A stretch of 29,452 bases of DNA, taken from NCBI GenBank assembly GCA_036844705.1, contig DAIUFH010000024.1:1-29452 (forward strand). The letters are read 5' to 3'. Under the pieces are notes generated by a model that saw only the letters and a program-made list of their open reading frames with translations, was not told where the DNA came from and did no database searches. This stretch comes from DAIUFH01 sp036844705 (GTDB lineage: Bacteria > Bacillota > Clostridia > Tissierellales > Tissierellaceae). The position numbers were made by a program, and so were the translations under genes. The stretch's first letter is position 1, and each line of letters opens with the position of its first letter. Below, in pieces: positions 7,451-14,097 of the stretch.

Positions 7451-8902
7451 TTGCAATTTATTGGAGAAGGGTTAACTTTTGACGATGTCCTTTTGGTACC
7501 GGGTAAATCAGAAGTATTGCCTAGAGAAACAAATACAGCTACTTATTTAACTAAAACAATTAAGCTCAATATTCCCTTGATGAGTGCGGGGATGGATACG
7601 GTGACTGAATGTAGAATGGCTATAGCAATAGCTCGAGAAGGTGGTATAGGAATTATCCATAAAAATATGACTATAAGCGAACAAGCCATGGAAGTAGATA
7701 AGGTAAAAAGATCAGAGCACGGTGTAATTACGGATCCTTTCTATTTATCTCCAGACCACATTGTTTCTGATGCATTGGAATTAATGGAGAGATATAGGAT
7801 TTCAGGAGTTCCTATTACTGACGAAAATAATAAACTTATTGGAATTATAACCAACAGGGATATAAGATTTGAAAAGGAAATATCAAAAAAAATACATGAA
7901 GTAATGACAAAGGATAATCTAGTTACTGCTAAAATCGGTATTTCCATGGATGATGCCCTTGATATTATGAAGCAATATAAGATAGAAAAGTTACCTTTAG
8001 TAGATGATGAATATAAGTTAAAAGGGTTAATAACTATAAAGGATATCGAAAAATCTATACAATATCCTCATTCTGCTCGTGATGACAATGGAAGATTGTT
8101 GGCTGGGGCAGCTGTAGGAGTAACTGCTGATATGATGGAAAGAGTAGCAGCTTTAGTAAAAGCAAATGTTGATGTTGTTGTATTAGATACTGCTCATGGT
8201 CATTCAAAGGGTGTATTAGAAGCAGTTAAAAAGATTAAGGCTGAATACCCTAATCTTCAGGTGATTGCAGGTAATGTAGCTACGGCAGAGGCTACTGTAG
8301 ATTTAATTAAGGCTGGAGCAGACTGTGTAAAAGTCGGAATAGGACCAGGTTCTATTTGTACTACAAGAGTTGTAACAGGGATAGGAGTACCACAAATTAC
8401 TGCAGTTATAAATTGTGCAGAAGCTGCTAAGGAATTTGGGGTACCTATTATAGCCGATGGAGGTATCAAGTATTCAGGAGATATTACAAAGGCTATCGCA
8501 GCAGGTGCCAATGTAGTGATGGCAGGCTCGCTTTTTGCAGGCACTGATGAAAGTCCAGGAGAAGATGTTTTATATGAAGGTAGAAGGTATAAGGTATATA
8601 GAGGTATGGGTTCATTAGGTGCTATGGATGCAGGCAGCAGAGACAGATATTTTCAGGAAAATACGAAGAAATATGTACCTGAAGGTGTAGAAGGAAGAGT
8701 ACACTATAAAGGCTCCCTTGGCGAAGTGGTATATCAATTAATGGGAGGATTAAAATCAGGAATGGGTTATATAGGTGCAAAGAATATTTATGAATTACAA
8801 GAAAAGGCAAGATTTATTAAAATAACATCTGCTACTCTTGTAGAAAATCATCCTCATGATATTCAAATTACTAAAGAATCACCTAACTATACAAGAAAAT
8901 AA
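7451..8902 (+). CDS. guaB: Inosine-5'-monophosphate dehydrogenase
   Basis: A 483-residue IMP dehydrogenase, the NAD-dependent first committed step of GMP synthesis (IMP to XMP). The N-terminus EGLTFDDVLLVPGKS is diagnostic. Two CBS domains are inserted at about residues 95-205, then the barrel resumes with VVVLDTAHGHS. The catalytic loop GPGSICTTRVVTG contains C303, and RDRYFQ is part of the active-site flap. A TTG start at 7451 is used because the GAGGAGG ribosome site lies just upstream and no other start gives the conserved N-terminus. It is monocistronic between its own promoter and a strong terminator. Confidence 0.98.
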   Translation: MQFIGEGLTFDDVLLVPGKSEVLPRETNTATYLTKTIKLNIPLMSAGMDTVTECRMAIAIAREGGIGIIHKNMTISEQAMEVDKVKRSEHGVITDPFYLSPDHIVSDALELMERYRISGVPITDENNKLIGIITNRDIRFEKEISKKIHEVMTKDNLVTAKIGISMDDALDIMKQYKIEKLPLVDDEYKLKGLITIKDIEKSIQYPHSARDDNGRLLAGAAVGVTADMMERVAALVKANVDVVVLDTAHGHSKGVLEAVKKIKAEYPNLQVIAGNVATAEATVDLIKAGADCVKVGIGPGSICTTRVVTGIGVPQITAVINCAEAAKEFGVPIIADGGIKYSGDITKAIAAGANVVMAGSLFAGTDESPGEDVLYEGRRYKVYRGMGSLGAMDAGSRDRYFQENTKKYVPEGVEGRVHYKGSLGEVVYQLMGGLKSGMGYIGAKNIYELQEKARFIKITSATLVENHPHDIQITKESPNYTRK

Positions 8903-8911
8903 TTATTCATA

Positions 8912-8947
8912 AAAAATAGGTGCCATATTAAATGGCACCTATTTTAA
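8912..8947 (+). terminator. guaB terminator
   Basis: A 13-bp stem, AAATAGGTGCCAT / ATGGCACCTATTT, is followed by a short T-rich tail (TTTTAAATT). The A-rich 5' side means it may also work in reverse. Confidence 0.88.
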
Positions 8948-9105
8948 ATTCTTAAGCATATATATGTCAGTCATGTTTTTTCCAGTCACCGCTTAACATT
9001 CTATCTAATTTCCAAGTGCAATACAATGAAAAACCAAAAGATAATTTTGTATAAAGCAGCATTTCTAGAGGGACAATAAGCTTGATACAATAAGGAGGAA
9101 TTATT

Positions 9106-9330
9106 ATGAACTCTAATAAAATTACTTTACAAGAAACTATGCAGCTTCACCAGCTGTTAAATGAAAAAAATATAAGAGTAATAAAAGCAAAGCTTGTCCA
9201 AGGTTTAGTTTTTGATCAGGATTTAAGAGCATTATTAGAAAAAGAAGTACAACATTCTTATCATACTATAAGCTCTTTTACGAATTTGCTATTGAAAGCT
9301 AAAGAATCACTTCGGGAGGGCAAAATATGA
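9106..9330 (+). CDS. Small helical protein paired with a CotF-like protein (pair 1)
   Basis: A 74-residue protein predicted to be all alpha-helical, without membrane segments or signal peptide. It begins with a strong GGAGG site and overlaps the next gene by 4 bases (ATGA), indicating coupling. The segment LQETMQLHQLLNEKNIRVIKA is paralogous to LQLHKILDLKNVELTKS in the gene at 9703. Small ferritin-like helical proteins of this kind are typical companions of CotF spore-coat proteins in Clostridia. A sporulation role is inferred from the neighbours; the protein itself is not characterised. Confidence 0.7.
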   Translation: MNSNKITLQETMQLHQLLNEKNIRVIKAKLVQGLVFDQDLRALLEKEVQHSYHTISSFTNLLLKAKESLREGKI

Positions 9331-9671
9331 ATAAAGATAATGTAATAGCAATGGAATTTTTATTGACTACGAAAGCTGGGATAAAAAATAACGCTATGGC
9401 ATTGATTGAATCAACTTCCGATGAAATTAGAAATGCAATCATTCAGGAGCTTCAATATTTATTGAATTTACATGAAGAAATATATCAATTAATGATAAAA
9501 AAAGAATGGCTTTTTCCAGAAGATATAGCAAAACAAATTGAACAAGATACCAAGATAGCTCAAATGACATTAAATATTGCAGATTTAAAATTATTTTCGA
9601 ATGATATTGATAAGCTAAGCTTAGAGGAACTTCTGCTTGGATTAATCAGACAAACGCTTACTCATATATGA
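9327..9671 (+). CDS. CotF-family spore coat protein (pair 1)
   Basis: A 114-residue CotF-like protein. CotF family proteins are small helical, ferritin-like proteins of the spore coat. Visible features are the first helix AMEFLLTTKAGIKNNAMALIES, then a helix with LNLHEEIYQLMIKKEWLFP, the position where the family has a conserved aromatic-rich Y-x-x-M-x-x-K/N-x-W/Y. The C-terminal 30 residues are less conserved. It is translationally coupled to the upstream short gene. Expression during sporulation would be expected, but no sigma-E or sigma-K promoter was convincingly identified. Confidence 0.75.
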   Translation: MNKDNVIAMEFLLTTKAGIKNNAMALIESTSDEIRNAIIQELQYLLNLHEEIYQLMIKKEWLFPEDIAKQIEQDTKIAQMTLNIADLKLFSNDIDKLSLEELLLGLIRQTLTHI

Positions 9672-9702
9672 TATAAATACAGACAGTAAGAGGAGGAAAA
9701 TA

Positions 9703-9909
9703 ATGGGTGATAAAAAATTGCTACCTTATGATGGTTTACAATTACACAAGATATTAGATTTAAAAAATGTAGAGCTTACTAAATCTGTTACGATGTTGCC
9801 GCTAATATCTGATAATAAATTGAAGGACATAGTAAAACAGCATATAAATTATAATGAAGAACAGATAAATGAATTGCATAATTTAATTGAAAAAAGTTAT
9901 TATGCTTAA
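9703..9909 (+). CDS. Small helical protein paired with a CotF-like protein (pair 2)
   Basis: A 68-residue helical protein with a good GAGGAGG site. It resembles the protein at 9106 in its N-terminal helix (LQLHKILDLKNVELTKS) and overall organisation, and it too directly precedes a CotF-like gene, 14 bases away. This indicates duplication of a two-gene unit. The function is unrecognised beyond a likely spore-coat association. Confidence 0.68.
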   Translation: MGDKKLLPYDGLQLHKILDLKNVELTKSVTMLPLISDNKLKDIVKQHINYNEEQINELHNLIEKSYYA

Positions 9910-9923
9910 GAGTAGGAGATAAT

Positions 9924-10226
9924 ATGAATAAAATAGTAAAAAAGATAACTGGAATGGACAATATGACTAATCAAATTATTGCATCAGATTTGCTTCTTGA
10001 TATTAAGAGTAGTATAAATATCTATGCAATTGCACTGACTGAAACAACTACACCTGAAATAAGGTCGGTTCTAAGAAGACATTTAAATGATACAATAGTT
10101 GAATATGAGAAATTTACTAAATACATGATTGAAAATGATTATTATAATCCGTACGATTTTAATGAACAGGTACAAATCGATTTAAACAATAGTGAAACAG
10201 CATTAAAATTAACTAAACCTAGTTAA
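9924..10226 (+). CDS. CotF-family spore coat protein (pair 2)
   Basis: A 100-residue CotF-like protein. Helix LLLDIKSSINIYAIALTETTTPEIRSVLRR is followed by EYEKFTKYMIENDYYNPYDF, with the aromatic Y-M-x-x-N-x-Y-Y-x-P pattern common in CotF proteins. It parallels the protein at 9327 position by position (LLTTKAGIKNNAMALIESTSDEIR). The ATG at 9924 follows TAGGAGA; an internal Met at residue 11 is another possible start. It is probably co-transcribed with the preceding three genes. Confidence 0.75.
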   Translation: MNKIVKKITGMDNMTNQIIASDLLLDIKSSINIYAIALTETTTPEIRSVLRRHLNDTIVEYEKFTKYMIENDYYNPYDFNEQVQIDLNNSETALKLTKPS

Positions 10227-10375
10227 ATTGTAAATACCTTCAACGAATAATAGTCCACTTTAAATAGGATAATAAATATGTACCTATCTTTTATTTCTGA
10301 TAGCTTACAATTGCGATGAGGTATAAAACCTAAACCTTATCTATGCAAGTTCTCTATATAAAGGAGGTTAAAAAT

Positions 10376-10564
10376 ATGCGTTCAGGTATATTTCCGACAC
10401 TATTAGGAACAGCTTTAACAGGTGCAACACTCTATATGAGTGGTGATGATGTTTTAAAGAAAGGTAAGAAAAAAAGGAATGTAGAAACTATGGTTGCATC
10501 CGGACTGCTGGGTTTTGGTTTGGCTCATGTAGTTTTAGGAAGCATCAATATGTTCAGGGATTAA
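10376..10564 (+). CDS. Small membrane protein, unrecognised
   Basis: A 62-residue protein with two hydrophobic segments, IFPTLLGTALTGATLYM and MVASGLLGFGLAHVVLGSINMF, joined by a basic loop (KKGKKKR). The start at ATG 10376 is set by AAGGAGG at 10361-10367; a longer version beginning upstream lacks a ribosome site. Similar tiny glycine-rich membrane proteins occur in spore-forming Clostridia, but I do not recognise a named family. It lies 150 bases after the CotF pairs and may or may not belong to them. Confidence 0.72.
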   Translation: MRSGIFPTLLGTALTGATLYMSGDDVLKKGKKKRNVETMVASGLLGFGLAHVVLGSINMFRD

Positions 10565-10570
10565 AAGATT

Positions 10571-10612
10571 AAATGCTTGATAGAGAGACTTCTCTATCAG
10601 GTATTTTTTTTT
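10571..10612 (+). terminator. Terminator after the small membrane protein
   Basis: A strong stem containing CTTGATAGAGA / TCTCTATCAGG with a short loop is followed by nine T residues. Confidence 0.92.
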
Positions 10613-10666
10613 AATTGTTATCTCGAAAACTATAGATTGGATACTATTATTTTTCTTTGCGCATTA

Positions 10667-10694
10667 TTGACATATGTCATAAATGAATTATAAT
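10667..10694 (+). promoter_or_regulatory. Promoter of the DUF134-mrp operon with palindromic operator
   Basis: Consensus TTGACA (10667-10672), a 16-base spacer and TATAAT (10689-10694). A perfect 12-base palindrome, TGACATATGTCA (10668-10679), overlaps the -35 box, a position typical for a repressor site. The first gene of the operon encodes a DNA-binding protein that could bind it. Confidence 0.7.
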
Positions 10695-10765
10695 ATAATT
10701 GTAAGTTATATATTTGTCAATTAGAAGATAGTGTTAAAAGAAGAAAAATAAATCTAGAATTAAGG

Positions 10766-10801
10766 CTTAATATTATTAATGAAATGTTAGATAATATTAA
10801 G
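10766..10801 (+). promoter_or_regulatory. Inverted repeat in the DUF134 leader
   Basis: An 11-base perfect inverted repeat, CTTAATATTAT / ATAATATTAAG, with a 14-base loop lies about 30 bases before the start codon. It is AT-rich, so an RNA hairpin would be weak and a DNA operator is equally possible. Confidence 0.4.
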
Positions 10802-10832
10802 AGGAATACTATAAGGCAATGGGGTGATGGAT

Positions 10833-11210
10833 TTGGCAAGGCCTAGAAAATGGAGAAAGGTATGTAGTTTACCCGAAAGGGATAGATTTGGTCCTCTGAA
10901 TTTTGAAGTAAATAATGATCACTTTATTACTATGACTATTGATGAATATGAGACCATAAGGCTAATCGACTTAGAAGGATTTAAGCAGGAAGAATGTGCA
11001 GACCAAATGAATATTGCACGTACAACTGTACAAGGAATCTATAATGATGCTAGAAAGAAATTAGCAGAATCCTTGGTAAATGGCAAAGTCTTAAGAATTG
11101 AAGGTGGAAATTATGAACTTTGCGATGGAAGAAGAAAAAATTGCAGGAAAAAAAACTGTAGATTTTGTGGGAGAACCGTTGAAAAAGTAAAGGAGATAAA
11201 AAATGAGTGA
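10833..11210 (+). CDS. DUF134-family DNA-binding protein
   Basis: A 125-residue DUF134 protein. The N-terminus ARPRKWRKVCSLP is the family signature, and the middle (MTIDEYETIRLIDLEGFKQEECADQMNIARTTVQGIYNDARKKLAESL) is a sigma-region-4-like helix-turn-helix. The C-terminus has several cysteines (CDGRRKNCRKKNCRFC) that may bind metal or an Fe-S cluster. The TTG at 10833 is preferred because GGGGTGAT at 10821-10828 sits at the right distance and family members start at this point; GTG 10824 and ATG 10827 overlap the ribosome site. It overlaps mrp by 8 bases. It is likely the local regulator of this metal/Fe-S operon. Confidence 0.88.
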   Translation: MARPRKWRKVCSLPERDRFGPLNFEVNNDHFITMTIDEYETIRLIDLEGFKQEECADQMNIARTTVQGIYNDARKKLAESLVNGKVLRIEGGNYELCDGRRKNCRKKNCRFCGRTVEKVKEIKNE

Positions 11211-11970
11211 ATCATTTGATTTTAAGGCATATTTAAATGAACAAAGCAGTGTAAAAAAGGTTATTGGTGTAGTAAGCGGAAAGGGAGGAGTAGGTAAATC
11301 CCTGGTAACCTCAATGGTGGCAGTACAAATGAATAGAAAAGGATATAAGACAGCAATACTTGACGCTGATATTACCGGGCCATCAATACCAAAGGCCTTT
11401 GGATTGAAGGAAAAGGCAAAAGCAAGAGATGAAGAAACAATAATTCCTGTAAAAAGTAGGACTGGTATCGATATCATGTCATTAAATTTACTTTTAGACA
11501 AGGGGTCAGACCCAGTTGTATGGAGAGGTCCAATAATTGCAGGAACCGTAAAGCAATTTTGGTCCAATGTCATTTGGGAGGACATAGATTATATGTTTGT
11601 TGATATGCCGCCTGGTACTGGAGATGTTCCGCTTACAGTATTTCAATCATTGCCAGTAGATGGGATTATTGTAGTGACATCCCCACAGGAACTTGTGTCT
11701 ATGATAGTAGAGAAGGCAGTTAGAATGGCGGAGTTAATGAATATTCCTGTAATAGGAATAGTTGAAAACATGTCCTATTTTAAATGTCCTAACTGTAATG
11801 AAGAACACAAGATATTTGGTGATAGCCACATTGAAAAAGTGGCAGAAGAGCATGGACTAGATGTATTGGCAAAGTTACCAATCGATCCCGAAATAGCAAA
11901 AACAGTAGACAAAGGAATGATAGAGGATGTTAAGGTTGATTGGTTTGATAAAGTTATAGAAAAAATTTAA
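11203..11970 (+). CDS. mrp: Mrp/NBP35-family Fe-S carrier P-loop ATPase
   Basis: A 255-residue P-loop NTPase of the Mrp/NBP35 family, cytoplasmic carriers that bind a [4Fe-4S] cluster at a dimer interface and deliver it to target proteins. The deviant Walker A GKGGVGKS is at residues 26-33, the Walker B region is DYMFVDMPPGTGDVPLT, and the cluster-ligand CPNC motif is at C195 and C198. There is no N-terminal DUF59 domain and no N-terminal ferredoxin-like motif. It is coupled to the DUF134 gene upstream and precedes a cysteine-motif flavoprotein that is a natural candidate client. Confidence 0.94.
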   Translation: MSESFDFKAYLNEQSSVKKVIGVVSGKGGVGKSLVTSMVAVQMNRKGYKTAILDADITGPSIPKAFGLKEKAKARDEETIIPVKSRTGIDIMSLNLLLDKGSDPVVWRGPIIAGTVKQFWSNVIWEDIDYMFVDMPPGTGDVPLTVFQSLPVDGIIVVTSPQELVSMIVEKAVRMAELMNIPVIGIVENMSYFKCPNCNEEHKIFGDSHIEKVAEEHGLDVLAKLPIDPEIAKTVDKGMIEDVKVDWFDKVIEKI

Positions 11971-12005
11971 AATAAATATAATAAACTAAATAAGGGGGAA
12001 TTGGG

Positions 12006-13553
12006 ATGTCATTTAGTCCAGCTTTAGGCAGTACCATAACTAATACAAAAATGAGGTCAGACCATATTTCAGATTTTTCTGGAATGTGTGCAGTATGTAC
12101 TTCTAATTGTACAGGTACTTGTGAGATAGGTTTATCAGCAGTAAGGGGTTCAGAAGCAATTTATCCTTTTGAACCTGATAAGAAGCAATTTGCTTCCGAG
12201 AAGAGTTATCCATTAGATTTTTCACACTTTAATATTAACGGAAGAGTTTTTGGCTCTTTAGGGTGTGATGAGGACGCAAATATTGCTACTTTTCCAAATG
12301 CTAATATAGAAACAGAATTTGGAATAGATAATAAAATTAAAATGAAAGCACCTATAGTTCTTCCGGCTATAGCTAAACTTAATTGGAAGGATTATTATGC
12401 AGGTGCTGCTTTAGCAGGTGTACTTGTAGTAATAGGTGAAGATGTTGTGGCCAAGGATAAGGGCTTAGTACTAGAAAATGGAAAAGTTACTTCATCCCCA
12501 CTTATCGAAGAAATGGTATCTTCATTTAGAAAATATTATAGAGGCTATGGAGATATTATACTTCAGGCAAATTATGATGATGAAAATTTGGGAGTATTGG
12601 ATTATGCCATTACAAAATTAGGGGTAAAATCTGTTGAGTTAAAATTTGGGCAGGCTTCTAAAGGTATTCAGGGAATGGGGAGAGTTAAAAATATTGAGGA
12701 TGCCTTAGAATTTCAAAAAAAGGGATATTTAGTATATCCTGATCCATCTAATCCAGAAATAGCAGAAAATTATAAGCAAGGTAAAGGTCAGGTTTTTGAA
12801 AAAATAGGAAAATTACCAATGTGGAATGAAGATATTCTAGTTAATAGAGTGAAAGAATTAAGAGAATTAGGGGCAGAGCATATTTCTTTTAAAACTGGAC
12901 CTTTTGATCCGAAGGATTTGATTAGAATACTTAAAATAGCATCAAAGGCCGGAGTGGATTTAGTAACCTTTGATGGAGCAGGTGGCGGCTCTGGCAATAG
13001 TCCTACGAAGATGATGAATGAGTGGGGGATTCCAACAGTATACTTAGAAAGTATTTTATATAATATTCTGAAGAAGATGGATGAAAAAGGTTATAAACTT
13101 CCTCAAATAGCTATTGGAGGGGGTTTTGCTATGGAGGATCAAATTTATAAAGGCCTTGCCTTAGGAGCTCCATACATAAATTTTGTAGCTGTAGCAAGAG
13201 CTGCCATGGCAGCTGCCTCAGTGGGAAAACAGATTGGAGATTTAATTGAGGAAGGAATAATTCCAAAGGATTATCAAAGATTTGGCTCTACAAAGGAAGA
13301 GATATTTGGAGATATAAGAGAACTGAAATTGATATATGGAGATGAAGCTTTAAATATTTCAACTGGGGCAATAGGTGTTTTTTCATATATAAATAGGATT
13401 TCTGTCGGCTTAAAACAGCTAATGGCATTGAATAGAAAGTTTTCTCTAGAATATGTTGATAGAAGTGATATTTTTCCTTTAACAGATATTGCAGCAAAGG
13501 TTACCGGATTAAATTTGATAGTAGATTTAATTGATTATGAATTGGGTATATAA
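12006..13553 (+). CDS. FMN-binding glutamate-synthase-like flavoprotein with N-terminal CxxC motif
   Basis: A 515-residue protein related to the FMN/synthase barrel of glutamate synthase (GltB central domain). Barrel signatures include a VKELRELGAEHISFKTG segment, FDGAGGGSGNSPTKMMNEWG (the GltS GGTG-like phosphate-binding region) and IAIGGGFAMEDQIYKGLALGA. There is no glutaminase domain, so a classical glutamine:2-oxoglutarate reaction in one chain is unlikely. The barrel lacks the cysteines that bind the 3Fe-4S cluster in GltS; instead C28, C31, C35 and C39 form an N-terminal C-X2-C-X3-C-X3-C motif likely to hold an Fe-S cluster. The position between an Fe-S carrier and a NifX-like protein supports that. 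The substrate is unknown. Confidence 0.85.
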   Translation: MSFSPALGSTITNTKMRSDHISDFSGMCAVCTSNCTGTCEIGLSAVRGSEAIYPFEPDKKQFASEKSYPLDFSHFNINGRVFGSLGCDEDANIATFPNANIETEFGIDNKIKMKAPIVLPAIAKLNWKDYYAGAALAGVLVVIGEDVVAKDKGLVLENGKVTSSPLIEEMVSSFRKYYRGYGDIILQANYDDENLGVLDYAITKLGVKSVELKFGQASKGIQGMGRVKNIEDALEFQKKGYLVYPDPSNPEIAENYKQGKGQVFEKIGKLPMWNEDILVNRVKELRELGAEHISFKTGPFDPKDLIRILKIASKAGVDLVTFDGAGGGSGNSPTKMMNEWGIPTVYLESILYNILKKMDEKGYKLPQIAIGGGFAMEDQIYKGLALGAPYINFVAVARAAMAAASVGKQIGDLIEEGIIPKDYQRFGSTKEEIFGDIRELKLIYGDEALNISTGAIGVFSYINRISVGLKQLMALNRKFSLEYVDRSDIFPLTDIAAKVTGLNLIVDLIDYELGI

Positions 13554-13568
13554 AAGGAGGATATAAAA

Positions 13569-13925
13569 ATGAAGATTGCAGTAGCAAGCGAAAACAATAT
13601 GGTATCTCAACATTTTGGTCATTGTGAAGGATTTGAAGTTTATGATGTAGAAAACAATAAGATAATAAATAAACAATTAATACAAAATCCAGGACATAAA
13701 CCAGGATTTTTACCAAATTTTTTAAATGATATGGGAGTAAATGTAATTATTTCAGGTGGTATGGGTAATGGTGCTGTAGAGATATTTAATGAAAAGAATA
13801 TTAAAGTGATAACCGGAGCTGAAGGTAATTCAGAAAAAGCTTGTAAAAGCTATTTAAACGGTGAATTAAAATCAACAGAATCTATCTGCAATGAGCATGA
13901 ACACCATGGCAATTGTGAGGATTAA
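13569..13925 (+). CDS. NifX/NifB-type dinitrogenase iron-molybdenum cofactor-binding family protein
   Basis: A 118-residue protein of the NifX/NafY/NifB-C-terminal family (RNase-H-like fold that binds Fe-Mo type clusters). Family features: MKIAVASENNMVSQHFGHCEGFEVYD at the N-terminus, with the conserved HFGH, and INVI/VNVIISGGMGNGAVEIF in the centre. The tail is rich in His and Cys (CNEHEHHGNC), consistent with metal binding. No nif genes are nearby, so this is the widespread non-nitrogenase type linked to Mrp proteins. A GGAGG site lies 7 bases upstream and only 15 bases separate it from the flavoprotein gene. Confidence 0.9.
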   Translation: MKIAVASENNMVSQHFGHCEGFEVYDVENNKIINKQLIQNPGHKPGFLPNFLNDMGVNVIISGGMGNGAVEIFNEKNIKVITGAEGNSEKACKSYLNGELKSTESICNEHEHHGNCED

Positions 13926-13961
13926 TCAGAAACAATAATTATAATATTATAATACATTATC

Positions 13962-14002
13962 ATTTAGGACATAACCTTTTTTACGTAGGTTTATGTCCTA
14001 AA
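13962..14002. repeat. Long near-perfect inverted repeat after the NifX-like gene
   Basis: ATTTAGGACATAACCT and AGGTTTATGTCCTAAAT pair over 16 positions with one bulged base and a loop containing six T residues. It should fold into a very stable hairpin and probably ends or protects the upstream mRNA. Unusually, no T-run follows either arm. Confidence 0.7.
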
Positions 14003-14097
14003 TAATTTACTCGAATTTTACATTAACTACCACCTGCCCCTATGTACTTAAAACGAAAGATATGATAATATAAGCTCATATATGGAAGGAGAATTAT

